The translations under genes and the position numbers were made by a program. This document shows positions 1 through 52,079 of a DNA stretch of 60,000 nucleotides, piece after piece; positions within the stretch are counted from its first letter, which is position 1; each line of letters opens with the position of its first letter. Origin of the DNA: Cristatella mucedo (lineage: Eukaryota; Bryozoa; Phylactolaemata; Cristatellidae); NCBI GenBank assembly GCA_009760855.2, contig WPIO01000192.1, positions 64,001 to 124,000 on the forward strand, read 5' to 3'. The notes under the pieces are model-generated. The model worked only from the letters and a program-made list of their open reading frames with translations. It ran no database searches and was not told the origin of the DNA.

Positions 1-171
1 TAAATAACTTAGGCTGACATCTTGCCCATGAACAATTTGTGAGCTTTAAATATCATATAAATGGAAAAAGGCAATTTTAATTAGCAGTGTCTGTTTAAGC
101 TAAATCGCATAAGTTGAAAAAACACAACTAAATACCTGCCAACATTTTGAGAGATTCAGAGTGATACTTAC

Positions 172-40817
<40,646 letters not shown>

Positions 40818-43050
40818 CTATAATAAATAAATTAAAACTCTGCCAGCATTATTGAAGACATTAAAGTTATTGGAGAAATCCAGATACACAGAGCTACAGA
40901 CGTCATATACAATGACCTATTACAATAAATAATCTCAAGTTCAATATCATGGAAAGAAATTTCAGATGAAAAATATTATTTGGTGTTTAACAGCGAAACA
41001 GGTAATCTGTATTCTGCAAAGTTGGATTACTTAATTGTTCCACACAGCTCAAGTAATGCAGGTTTGCTCATCAGAAAGGTGACACTTACAGAGATCATCA
41101 AACTATCACGTTTTGTTCACTAGTCAGTGGCAGCTGAACAGTGAGTATTTTTTCCCATTTCTGAGAGTCTCCCTAATGCCGGAGCCGGGTCACGCTCCTG
41201 CATGAGGCCCACTCACGTATGCTCAAATTGAGCAGTGCTGCTGGCTGCACATTGATGGCATGCGAAGACTTTCAATGGTGGGTTGTGAAATAGGCTAATG
41301 CTTTGGCTTTTTGCCCATAGGCTTCAATATTTATATACCGTTACAATCAAACTTTATGCAAGTCCCAGCTGGAGCATTGGTCCAAAATGGCAGTGGTATG
41401 AAGGTAGCAATCACATACAGATGTGAACCAGTAAGTGCAGCTGGTCAACTAACTTTCCAGGTGCTTCACGTGTACGTGCACATGCTACTTAAACAAGTAT
41501 ATCTTACTTCAAAAATTCAAAAAGGGTAATGCTCACTTAATTAACGAGCAATAAAACGTTTTCATGGTAATCTAGGAGAACGAATTCCCCTTTTAGGCAC
41601 TCAACTTGGGTTGGTAAAAAGTAGATGTCAGCTGATTCGTGACGACAAGGATTTCAGCAGAGGTGAGCATGCAAAGGACGATTGACACAAGCTGAGCAAA
41701 TGCTAGGGGTAAGTTTGAACTTTCTTGCAAGCATCTATAATTCAAGGGCCGTCGGGGAGTCAGTTGGTAAGAACTTACATGCTTTGTGTGTATAGGAACT
41801 GAAACACGGAGCTCACATTCATTGGCTTCCGTGCGCTAATTTACTATAGTGCCAGAATAACAACCAAGGCATGAAAGTGGCCGACCGCAAGCTTAAGCCA
41901 GTGATGTTTATGTAGATTGACATATAACACCAGATTGCATGAGTTGTCACAATGTCTTTCGTCTTGCAATTGTTTGTGTCTTGAAATGTGTGAATGGGGC
42001 TTTCTAAGCGAGTGCATAAGCCAAGTGGGAGTGCTCTTGAGAACTAATAACCGTACTATCTCTAAATGCAAAGAAGAATGGTGACAGTCTCCGCACCAGA
42101 GCAACGTTGTGGACGTACCTGTACCAAATGGCTGCGGGGATGAGGCACACTTGATATCCGAGTACTTTTCGGAGTTTGAGGCTGGTGTTTGGCGACCTTG
42201 TGGCCAGCAAGGTTAGACGTGTGCTTACTCATCTCGTTTAGTGTAATTCGAAGGACACCTAAAAGACAAGGCCTGTGTATTGGTATCTTCAATTGAAATG
42301 CGTGATGTAGGCAATACATAATTTAAGGTACGGATAGCCCAGCATCAAGCAGAAAACAAACATGAGTAATGGTGGACAGCTGAGAAGGAGGGTATCCACC
42401 CCCCCTCTGTTGGTAATGAAGGTGTTGCAGTCACCTTCATTACCAACAGACAGCTGGCATGGTGGCAGGATGACACGGAGTAATGACGACGATTGTGCCT
42501 GTAACTCGAGGCGTGGGACTCCTGTGAGCTTGACACCAAGTGCAATCAAGACCAACGACTGACACACAACTGCTCTTCAAATCCATGCTGCAGCTTTCCA
42601 GAGTATCACGTTGAAGTGCTACACTGCACACACAAAACAGGATACACAGACGCATGCATGGAAGCACAAATTCGGCAAATAAAGAGGTCGCACCACCGAG
42701 TCGGCAAACGGTGAACCGGATCCATTTGGGTGCGAAGAAACTGGGGCCAAGCTTCGAACGCTGTATATAAGCCGGAAGTCGACATGCCGATGGCTCGAAG
42801 CAGAGTGCCTCATGCCAGAAGCCCTTTGTATAGGCTATTTTCTTTAGCCAGTCAACGATAAAGATTGTAAGCAGTTGCTACACATTAAGTAGGCCAAATC
42901 TTCACTTAATATAGCCGAAGGATATGAGGAGCCGACTGTCATCCGGCACCTAGTGAAACTTCAGGCATGTTTGCTCAAAAAGGCAGACACGAATACATGG
43001 CAGTCTATAGTGTGTTCCTTAAGCCCAAGTAATAAATTTTCAACTGTAAA
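40818..43050. other. Sequence upstream of the first recognised NWD1-like exon
   Basis: No host exon was recognised. It contains the perfect 19-base inverted repeat at 42406-42450 and a CpG-richer block at about 42650-42870 with a TATATAAG box on the plus strand. Any upstream exon or promoter of the NWD1-like gene should lie here or further right. Confidence 0.4.
42406..42450. repeat. Perfect 19-base inverted repeat with 7-base loop
   Basis: TCTGTTGGTAATGAAGGTG is followed by TTGCAGT and the exact reverse complement of the first arm. Confidence 0.97.
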
Positions 43051-43054
43051 ACAA

Positions 43055-43575
43055 CCAAAATAATAATCATAAAATATTCTAGAGCACCCTAAGAGAGCCA
43101 TACTCGTTATAGGCTCTTTGCACAAGCTATTGATGAAGCATAGGAGCTCATTGGCAATAACCTGGTCAATGTCAGCACAAATAAGCACATAATAGACAAG
43201 CATACACTGAGTGAGAAAATGCTGCAAGTAACAAGTGAGTTTTCAGCATCTTCATAAATTTCGTCAAGCCATAGGGTGTAGTGATATCATTTGGCAGTGA
43301 GTTCCAAGCTTTGGTATGTTAAGAACTGAAGGCCGGGTCTCAACAGGATTTGAAGTTGCCTAGAGGCAAAGCTAAACGACTAGAGTCAGGTAAGTGGGTA
43401 CCGTGATGAAAAGCCTAAAAAGAAGATATCTCAGATAGGTAAGCCGGAGCAGAGAGGTAGACCTTAAAGTGAGTGATAGACCCTTGAAGCTAATAGGCTG
43501 CTTGATGAGAAGCCAGTTCAGATCACTAAGAAGTGATGGCAGTTGCAACATCACAACAGATAAATAAGGTTTGTC
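43055..43575 (-). mobile_element. LINE family A 3' fragment
   Basis: The hairpin half GCACCCTAAGAGAGCC is followed by UTR and C-terminal remnants (GAGTTCCAAGCTTTGGTATG, AAGCCAGTTCAGATCACTAA). Decayed. Confidence 0.78.
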
Positions 43576-43694
43576 ATATTTCACCAACTGCAAGCATCTC
43601 ATACTGTGGCAGTAGCAAGGCACTAAGCAAAAGATAAGCTGATTTAACAGCTTCATTTATGCAGCTACAGAATAATCTTCATGGTTATCACCAC

Positions 43695-43800
43695 TAATTG
43701 CAGTGGTCAATACAGAATCGACCACTGCTGGGCTCCAACCCGCGATGGGGGGCTCGTGAAGAGCGAGCACCTTACCTCTGGGTTGAGATCAAGGTTCAAA
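43695..43800 (-). repeat. tRNA-like SINE fragment (tentative)
   Basis: The minus strand reads AGAGGTAAGGTGCTCGCTCT, then CGCGGGTTGGAGCCCAGCAG (B-box-like). The tail is absent. Confidence 0.5.
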
Positions 43801-43889
43801 AGCTGCATATGAGTCTCATAGTAAATGGAAATCACAAAGTTCAAATGTTTCTGGGGTGCACATATACCTACACTCAGCTCTCTAGTATA

Positions 43890-44052
43890 TAGACAAAGAT
43901 GTGCACATGAGCACTCATACATGTATACATAAATACTTATATAAAACCAAATGTAGATATATACATATATACTGTATACATACAATATACTGTATAAACA
44001 TACATATATGTTTATATATATATATATGTATACAGTATACTGTATGTATGTA

Positions 44053-44083
<31 letters not shown>

Positions 44084-44300
44084 ATGTATATTTATATATA
44101 ATGTGGGCTTGTACATACATAAGTACAGGTATACACATGCATATATAGATAGATAGATAGATAGATAGAGTATACTATATACATATATATATACATATAT
44201 ATATAGTATATTGTATATATATATATAGTATATTGTATATATATATATATATAATATGGGCTTGTACATGTATGAGTACAGGTATGCACATGTTTTCAAA
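43890..44300. repeat. AT-rich foldback region with direct and inverted blocks
   Basis: A block GGGCTTGTACATACATAAGT at 44105 recurs, diverged, near 44256. Its inverse (GTGCACATGAGCACTCATAC) lies near 43900. The core is TA/GATA microsatellite. Long tyrosine- and isoleucine-rich open frames here are artefacts of the repeat. Confidence 0.7.
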
Positions 44301-44542
44301 TAAACACTCCAGTGCAAGTGCTTGAGTGTCTTATGAATGCATGCATGCCCACAAATTAATGCGTATGTGTGCTTGAGTATGTGACAGCTGCCTTTTTGCC
44401 ATCAAAATCATAGTACCAACATGTTACACAGTAGTGACATGTCACATACAGAAGACACGCAGCCAATGCACCCTTTTGAGAGCATCCTGACTTGCAACAA
44501 GCAGAAATAGACTCCACTTCTAAGGGCTAAGAAAATTAACCG

Positions 44543-44797
44543 TTAATTATTGTTCCAGGAAGGAACTGTTGAAGCAAATTCTTTATTTCTGCTACTGGTG
44601 AGCCTGACTGTGCAAAAATGCTGGGCATAGCAACTGGCCACAGCTTTAAGCCCCAGTGTGGCCAGGTCAGAGTTGGCCCAGAAGCCATCAAACACGTACG
44701 ACACAAGTCGATCCGTGTTGCTTACATCTTGATATCGCAAGCTAATCAGTGTGGTCACGTTATACGGGCTCTCCAGCTCTTCAGCAATGATTTGCAA
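44543..44797 (-). other. Unassigned open frame, 84 codons
   Basis: The peptide includes IAEELESPYNVTTLISLRYQ and WANSDLATLGLKAVASCYAQ. It has a balanced composition and resembles coding sequence, but I recognise no family and no clear splice sites. It could be an exon of a neighbouring gene or chance. Confidence 0.25.
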
Positions 44798-45467
44798 TTA
44801 AATTTGCTGCTTGCCACAAGCTCGATCTGGCTGATCTATTAGCTTTTTGGTGCAATGATTCTTTAGAAAAGTATTTGAGCATCCCGAAATTTTGTTCGAG
44901 TAAGCTCAATGTGAAAATCTTGATATCGGTAATGTGTGTCTGTGTTTTCAGTGCCAAATCTATACGATTATAGTTTACCAGAGGTCGATTATACGATTAT
45001 AGTTTAGAAGAGGTCGTCAGTTGTAATGATAACCAGAGCCTTCATATAGTAAAGTGCTATACAGGGATAGCATCAATAATGCTTGCTGCAACATAGGGAC
45101 AGCATCCCGGAGTTAGTCTCCTTCAGTAGTTCGGTCTCATATAACAAAATTGGTAATTGCCATTAGCCTAACATGATATCAAGCGAAATCAGCTGGGTAA
45201 CCCTTTGTTGTGTTTCCTGTGATGATTGCACACGATTGGTAATGCTAGAAGATCAAGCCCGTGAGCTTTCCTTCTTTGCCATCTATTTCTACATGACTTG
45301 CATGCTCACTAACTCAACCAAATAGCTTCAGCTCACACCAAGGGTATTGCAAGAAAGAAAGGTTAGCAAGTAAGAAGTAAATCAGACAGCAAATAAGAGC
45401 ATTCAACCAGTTTAGTTAGCATCAACATTCAGTAAGACATCATCAACGCCTGCTTCTTGCCCTAGCA

Positions 45468-45638
45468 CAGCAGCTGTCAACCTGTGGGTCACGACCCCTT
45501 TGGGGGTCAAATTACCTTTTCACAGTCGTCGCCTAAGACCATTTCCACATTGTGTGTACAATACTTTATGGTTGGGGTCACCACAACATGAGGAACTGTG
45601 TTAAAAGGTCGCGGCGTTAGAAAGGTAGAGAACTACTG
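45468..45638. mobile_element. hAT MITE, SPIN-like (171 bp)
   Basis: The element starts CAGCAGCTGTCAACCTGTGG and ends in the near-inverse of that (CAGTAGTTCTCTACCTTTCT on the other strand). Inside are ACCCCTTTGGGGGTCAAATT, GTCGCCTAAGACCAT, TTATGGTTGGGGTCACCACA and ACATGAGGAACTGTGTTAAA, all hallmark blocks of SPIN non-autonomous elements as I remember them. The flanks CCCTAGCA (45460-45467) and CCCTAACG (45639-45646) look like an 8-bp hAT target duplication with two changes. It has no coding capacity. Confidence 0.85.
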
Positions 45639-45654
45639 CCCTAACGGATAATTA

Positions 45655-45987
45655 TTAAAGCCTCGAAGAGACCACTAAAGAAAAGCCATTCTCGACATCC
45701 GAAAGCACACAGCACACTTCCTCAAGTCTCTCACAAATAGCTTCGCTCATTCGGTAGGGTGAGTGGCTAAATTGGAATCTCAGTTGCACAAGGAGTATGC
45801 AAAAATCTGGACTTCGCAGCCTGATGGCCACAACATAAATCTGAGGTATAACTAACATCTTCGCAGTGTATGAATCCAGCAGGCATGCTCGTAATCGCTG
45901 CTCAAATAGAGTCAGAATATATAATATAAATAAACTATAAGCACTCTGGCAATAGTGGGAGGCAGCTGCATATTTGTTATGGCTCAT
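45655..45987 (-). other. Unassigned open frame, 110 codons
   Basis: It overlaps the right flank of the SPIN-like element. The C-terminal part, MSEAICERLEEVCCVLSDVE, is coding-like, while the N-terminal part looks like intron. It could be a first exon of the NWD1-like gene, but no family match supports that. Confidence 0.2.
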
Positions 45988-45999
45988 GGCAGCCCCTTA

Positions 46000-47100
46000 A
46001 ATATGGTGGCACGGCAGACAGTAGGTATGTGCCGGTGAGCCCTCAGCAACCGCCTCTACATGGCACACTACGAGGCAAATGTAGCTGATGCACCTGGGTA
46101 AAAACATAGTTGCACTAGCACCAAGTGATGAGCATCAAGAACGATCGACCGGTAACATATTGGTTATGGGTTCACGGCAAAATTATGTTCAGCGCCCAAT
46201 CCTATGCCAGGTGGCCTCCATTCGTTCTGTATTTTGACATTACATGCGAAGGAACATGCAGCAGGCACATATCAGAAGCCAGACGGAGCGATAGCTGCTA
46301 CCATCAGACATTTTAACCTCAAACTCTCTTTTTCAGCTAGTCCCCTTTAGCCTAATTACGTTGGTTAATACAGAAGGCGCATTATAAAGTTTAAAGCTGG
46401 TCGTTTCGTCTACGCATGTCGTCAAATATCAAGGGCGGTGCAGGGAAATTCAAACCACGGGGTTACTTGGCTCACATTGCAGCGATTTAATTATCGACAG
46501 TGATTCTTAAAGCAAGCCAGAGAATGCATGACACATTGCTACTTCAGGTGACCACAAGGACTGTATGAGAACGCAGATGTGGCCACACATTTTAAGGATT
46601 CGCAAAAGCTCAATGACTGACGAATGTTAAAAATGAACAACTGGTGAGCGATTGTGTAAATTGTCCATTTGAGGTGCATAATGCACTGTATTTTAAGAAA
46701 ATTTACAAAAGAGTATAGGGGAAGCTACTCAGCAGGGATTGCGGTTAAGCATTGGGAAAGTAACAGCCCGGCTCGACTACTAGCTGGCATTCATCTACAC
46801 ATGTGGCGCCATTAAACCTTAAATTGGCAAGAAGAGACTTCTCTTCTAGTGATATACTCATTCAGCGGTACTTACGCGTATGTGAAAGAACTAAGGGGTG
46901 TGCATGTCATTGGGAAATTATGGAAACCTCGTCGGTAGTCTGGTGCTACATCTACTTTCTATGGAAAAGAGCTACTTAGCAACGGATACGGCGGAGGTGG
47001 GTTGGGTGGCTGCGAGGAATCTCTAGGCTCCGAGATCGATCCTAATCTCAATTGAAGCAAAATTCTGAAAATTGCGATTATTAAGATATTTTTTAAGAGC
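46000..47100. other. Gene-free AT-rich sequence
   Basis: No supported gene or repeat family was seen. Confidence 0.5.
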
Positions 47101-47119
47101 TCTATTTTATATATCCGCA

Positions 47120-47670
47120 GTTCGTGATGTGGTTTAGTGGAAATCGCACGCTAGTAAACCGGACTCGGCCTATGATACTTTCGTTCTCCACGCTCAGGAA
47201 AGCTCCCCTGAGATACGCAGGGGGAGGAACGCCTGGGGGGCGGGGTTGGACAGAAATCCGAACAAAGCTAGCTCGAGTTGCGTGCCGGCCCTCCTGAAAT
47301 GTGAACCCGGCCAACATATGCCAGCCGGCCAGCCCTTCTCGGCCAGAGTCAATCAGTCCATCTGGCTATGAAATATCGAGCCGGCCGCCAGGTTGGCCGC
47401 ACGCATGTTGCCGACAGACTGACACAACCCCTGCGAGCCACCGCGCGATTGGAGCGCAGAGCCGCGAGGCAGCATCCAGCCCCCTACGTCGGTCGACCTC
47501 TCCTCCAGAGTCAGCTGACTTTAAGGAGAACCTTCGACGATCCGACTCCTGCAAGCTGGAGGGCGCTTTATGGCGCCGCAGCAGGACCCGCCCAACGAAG
47601 GCTGGCTTCGTGCTGAGGTCAGACTTTGGACACCTCTCATTCGTGACACTTCGCACACGTGCAAGTATCC
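47120..47670. other. GC-rich, CpG-rich island
   Basis: Base composition changes abruptly from AT-rich flanks to GC-rich with many CG dinucleotides. Overlapping open frames on both strands (129 codons on plus from 47301, 96 on minus) reflect the composition. A promoter-type CpG island or a mobile element are both possible. Confidence 0.5.
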
Positions 47671-49050
47671 TTAATTTTAAAGCTCTGTGAACTGACTATT
47701 CTTAGAATTATAATTCCAAAGTTTCGCATGTAAAATTTGAGCAAGGTACGAATGAAGCGTCGGCAGAGAAGATGAGCATTCGGGACCAGTGCTCAACCAA
47801 AAACTGCGAAAATTCCATAACAATATTCCCTCGAATTTAGGCGACTTCGTAGACCCTCATGCCAAAAAATATCTTACACAATCAGCTAACTAGAGTCGCG
47901 TCATACGCGCAATATCGGCAGGTCTTGCAGCTGAAACGGAAGCGAGCTAAATCAGCTATATAATGACTGAGATTGACTATTTGCAGTTCCTGAATTGTGG
48001 GTTGGAACCCATTGTGCGATAGTCAATGACCGGGGCCACATAATAGCCAAGGCCATGAAATAGGCAGTTAGTTTTGTTCCGGATTGGAACTAGCATTGGT
48101 ATTGGTATTGGCATTTGAACTGATTTGAACTCCATTCCACAGAGCTGTAGGTGCACGTCATGGCCGCTATTGAACGCCGCTAACCCAGCCCCCCCCCCCG
48201 GCTGCTGTCAAACAAACTTGTCTACGCTATGGGTCCGAACTTATGATTAAATCGAAGACGTTCTTTCACGAGTCTCATTCGCTGGAGGATCTACACTGGG
48301 TTCCGTTTGATAGATAGATAGATACGGAGCAAAATTGTTACTCTGACCTCAAGGCCCGCACTGGCTTTTCTCCTTTCAACCTAGCAAGTTTGAACTGCAG
48401 CACGATTTTCAGTTTACTCGTGCCCTAGGGTTAGCCACAGACAATAAATCAGCTGCTTCGTTCTTTCATCTATGACTGTTGCCAAAAGAAGCTTAAAGTT
48501 AGCCGCATTCAAATCTCTAATGTAATAGGGTAAAAACATTCTTCGAAGGCAGAACAGCAAGACACGTTCTGCTTTGCTGTTCTCTTTCATGAACAGATCT
48601 TAAAGGCAGTGAGGTCGAGAATGCGTCCGATACATTTTGCAGCCATCGAGGCATCCTACAACCAGCGTAGCAATGGTGAGAGGACTACATCTCAACTAGG
48701 TCAAACCACTTTGCCTTAGCTCAGTAACACGGTCAACTTCATTAAACTATTATCATTAGGATAGACAGAATACCTTATTACATGAACAGTGAAACAACCG
48801 ATCGGTCATTAAACATGTTTTCACCTTATAAACTTGAATGTGAATCCCACTGGCTGCTTGATAACAGGTAGAATAGCACCGCTGGAAACAGGCAAACCTT
48901 TCGTTGAAACAATAATGTAGATGTGCAGACATAAAAGGTTCTATTCCCAGAAAATTAGCGGTTTCCAAGATATGCATAACTAGGCAAATTAAACTAGAAT
49001 TTTTTTCCATTAAGCTTAGCGAGTTTAAATTGTCATCTACCCTCGTGTAG

Positions 49051-49200
49051 AAGATTAACAATGAAGGCCTCAGATTGTAATACCTGCGGTTCTAAATGTT
49101 AATGAATCTTAAGCCGAAACTTGACTTCAAGCAAATTACAATTAACAAGACAAGACACTGATGAAAGCCATATACCTGGGCCAAAGTTCTGTTATAATGC
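49051..49200. repeat. 150-bp direct repeat, left copy
   Basis: This 150-base sequence is identical, by eye, to 50117-50266. The two copies flank the GC-rich insert. Confidence 0.93.
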
Positions 49201-50116
49201 GACGCTCGCTCTGGGTCTTTTGCCTCGTGTCTTTTGTCTCTGGTCCGGCTCTGCGCCTCGACGCCGTCGGGCACTCGTTTTCTCTAAAAGCGAGGGAGGA
49301 GGGCGGGCTGTCCGCCGACGATGGACGGAACAAGACGAGACAGCTCTAGGAGGATTCGGTGGAACCCCACCGAACACGGTCGTATCGCGCCCGAGCTGGC
49401 ATTTTGTGTGTTCTTTCGTGTTTTGTGTTTCTTTTGTGTCGTGTGTGTGCGCGCTAGCACGTGGTCTCGGCATAGGGATTTGCCGGCGCGAGCTAGGCGT
49501 AGTTGGCGCGTGTGGAGCTCTAGTTCACCGGGTAGGGTTTAGGCTCCGGGTCGCGCTTCAGTGTGGAGAAGTATTTCCTCCGCAGGAGTGCTTGAGTTGG
49601 CGTGTGTGGAGTATTCCGGTCGCACTGGTGGAAACCGAGTTCTAGTTCACCGGGTAGGGTTTAGACTCCGGTTCGCACTTCAGTGTGGAGAAGTACTCCC
49701 TCCGCTCGAGTGTTTAAGTTGGCGTGTTTGGGGTATTCCCTCGGCACAGGTGGGAACGGATTCCTAGTTCACGTTAGGGTTTAGGGTCCGGGTCGCGCTT
49801 AGTGTAGAGGAGTATTCCCTCCGCAAGAGTGTTGAACGTGCGAGGAGTGTGGAGATAAAGCTGAACTAGACGCGCAGCGACTTTGTGCGCTTGCGAATAA
49901 AGTTCAGTAAAATCCCCAATTTGTGTGTCTTGCTTCCAATTCACGCCGCGGACTCACGACCCCCTTTAGTAACGGTAAGCAGGTCAGCGCCAGAAACGCT
50001 CGTTTCGTGGCGGCCAGCTTATTGCGCGTAGGCGCGCACCGAACGGCATTAGGCGATAGGCTACGCCGCTAGGTAAGCGGCAGGTCAAGCTTACCCCGCC
50101 GAGCCTTCGGCGTTAC
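49201..50116 (+). mobile_element. GC-rich LTR-like insert between direct repeats
   Basis: The 916-bp insert is much more GC-rich than its flanks. It holds three tandem units of about 122 bases starting near 49520, 49642 and 49764, each opening with CTAGTTCACC and GGGTTTAG words, followed by an AATAAA signal at 49896-49901. Direct repeats upstream of a polyadenylation signal are typical of a U3-R-U5 arrangement, so a solo LTR is one reading. Terminal TG/CA and a short target duplication could not be fixed. Confidence 0.5.
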
Positions 50117-50266
50117 AAGATTAACAATGAAGGCCTCAGATTGTAATACCTGCGGTTCTAAATGTTAATGAATCTTAAGCCGAAACTTGACTTCAAGCAA
50201 ATTACAATTAACAAGACAAGACACTGATGAAAGCCATATACCTGGGCCAAAGTTCTGTTATAATGC
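50117..50266. repeat. 150-bp direct repeat, right copy
   Basis: Identical to 49051-49200. After it the sequence diverges (TTTGAATTTT here against GACGCTCGCT after the left copy). Confidence 0.93.
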
Positions 50267-50789
50267 TTTGAATTTTTCTGTCATTATCTAACTATAGAGA
50301 GCTCCTCATAGAATGCAGCGGCATAATTTCGGACTGCGCGGTTTAAGCGATTGAGCCATTGTAACAAAGGTGGGGGAAGGTAAAATGTAAGCTGGGACTG
50401 GCTGGAGCTGCATATGTGCTCTGGAGTCGATTCGAGTTGTCAGTTCTCTTGCTACCTTCGTCTGGAATATCGAATAAATTTAGGATTCCTCCTCGTGGAA
50501 TTGGCTAAGCTATTGGCTACTAATTCATTAGCTGCTTCCTTTATGTGATCGCAAACAAAGCATGAGTGACCACAGTTGACACTACACCGGAGCACTTGTG
50601 AGCTGGTCCGCTGGCGACTGCTACACCACAAATGCTGATCGTTTTTGTTTGCAAGTTATTTTATAGCATGAACACCCTATTACGAATCCGGTTCGCGTAG
50701 CTTTGCGCTTAAACACCACACGATGAACTGAAAAAATTTTCCATTTAATCTTACTTCGTACCTCTTACTGAGTTGCACCCTATCTGAGC

Positions 50790-52075
50790 ACTAACCATTT
50801 TAGGCGAGATCTGACAGCTGTGTTTGACACTATCGATCTCGGTATTCTTCTTTAGCAATTGAAAACAACGATTTTTCTGGTAGAAGAAGCACTGGCGTAG
50901 TTCCACTCGTACTTTTCCGTCGTGTCAGGGCACATCCATCAGACCACTCGCCTGTGAAGTCTCACAAGAGTCCATCTTCGGCCGTTTGCCGTTCTCCTTT
51001 ATACTCAACCTCTGGGAAAAGTGAGTAGGACCCTTCAAGTCGGGAACTACTGTTATGCTGGAGATACTCATATTTATTTTTTGTTTAAACCCTCTAAATC
51101 TGCTGAAACAACTGATAAACTGAATTCTTGCCCTGCAGACATTCGATCCTGGATGTTAAAAAATTTCTTTAAACTTGACGACGATAAACGGAAGTGCTAC
51201 TCTTAGGAGTGTGGCTGGACTAGAAGACTTTGCTCCTCGAATAGGTGATGCTGTTGTGCGACCGTAACAGTGTGCTCGGAATTCGAGAAGTTTTGACTTT
51301 GACAACTTCTTAAAACTTTGAAAGTTTCATTAAGAAGATGGCCTCAACAGCTAGTCTTCATCTCTGATTCCTATCTAAGATTAGGGAATGTCAACTACAG
51401 TGGCTTGCTAAAAGCTTATTTACCTCCCTGGTACTGTCTCGGTTAGATTATTGCAATTACATTTTGGTAGGGCTACAGAAAAAACTATTAGGACACTGCA
51501 GCTGGTGATTAAGATTTCTGCAGGGCTAGTTTACACGTCTTAGAGATTTTACCATGTGTCTCGTTTGCTGAAGAAGCTTCGATGGCTACCTGTTGATCAC
51601 CGGCTATAGATTAAAGTTCTGCTGACCCACGGCGTAGCTTTATCCTACCTAACTGAACTACTGCATCAGCTTCAACCCTCACGTGCCCGCGGGTCCTCTA
51701 TTGACATTAAACTAGCTAATCCATTTCTTGCCAAAAGACAGTTGCCGACAGAAGCTTTTGCACTGGGTCCTTGACTGTGGAACTCACTCCAACTATTCTT
51801 ACACAACGGCATCTACTCTCCTGACTCCGACGGCGGCACATCCTTTCCACCGTCCTGAGCTGCTACTTCATTGCTTCTCACTACATCAACTACCTTTCTG
51901 ACTCAGCTACGCAGCTACGCTTCTCACTTCCTTTATGCTTCGCGAAACGAAGTCTGTTGGCTAGTGTAAGCATTCCAAAAGTTACGTCTTTAGTGCGTTA
52001 TAGAAAATTCTCCCGCGTAACGCTCACTTAATCTTTCTGGAGTTACGGACGGAGAAACATTAGATTACATTACAA
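50790..52075 (+). mobile_element. LINE family B copy, strongly decayed
   Basis: Segments equivalent to FDTID, DIRSWMLKNFFKLDDDK, LVLSRLDYCN and LLHQLQPSRAR are readable across many frameshifts. The 3' end carries ATTAGATTACATTACAATAC, the family tail. It is the only plus-strand family B copy in the window. Confidence 0.82.
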
Positions 52076-52079
52076 TACG

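Noticed and set aside
43707-44317. Long tyrosine- and isoleucine-rich frames on both strands
   Set aside because: They translate a TA/GATA microsatellite core; composition explains their length.
49121-49767. Overlapping frames of 60-174 codons on both strands
   Set aside because: They run across the direct repeat and GC-rich insert and reflect high GC and tandem repeats, not a gene.
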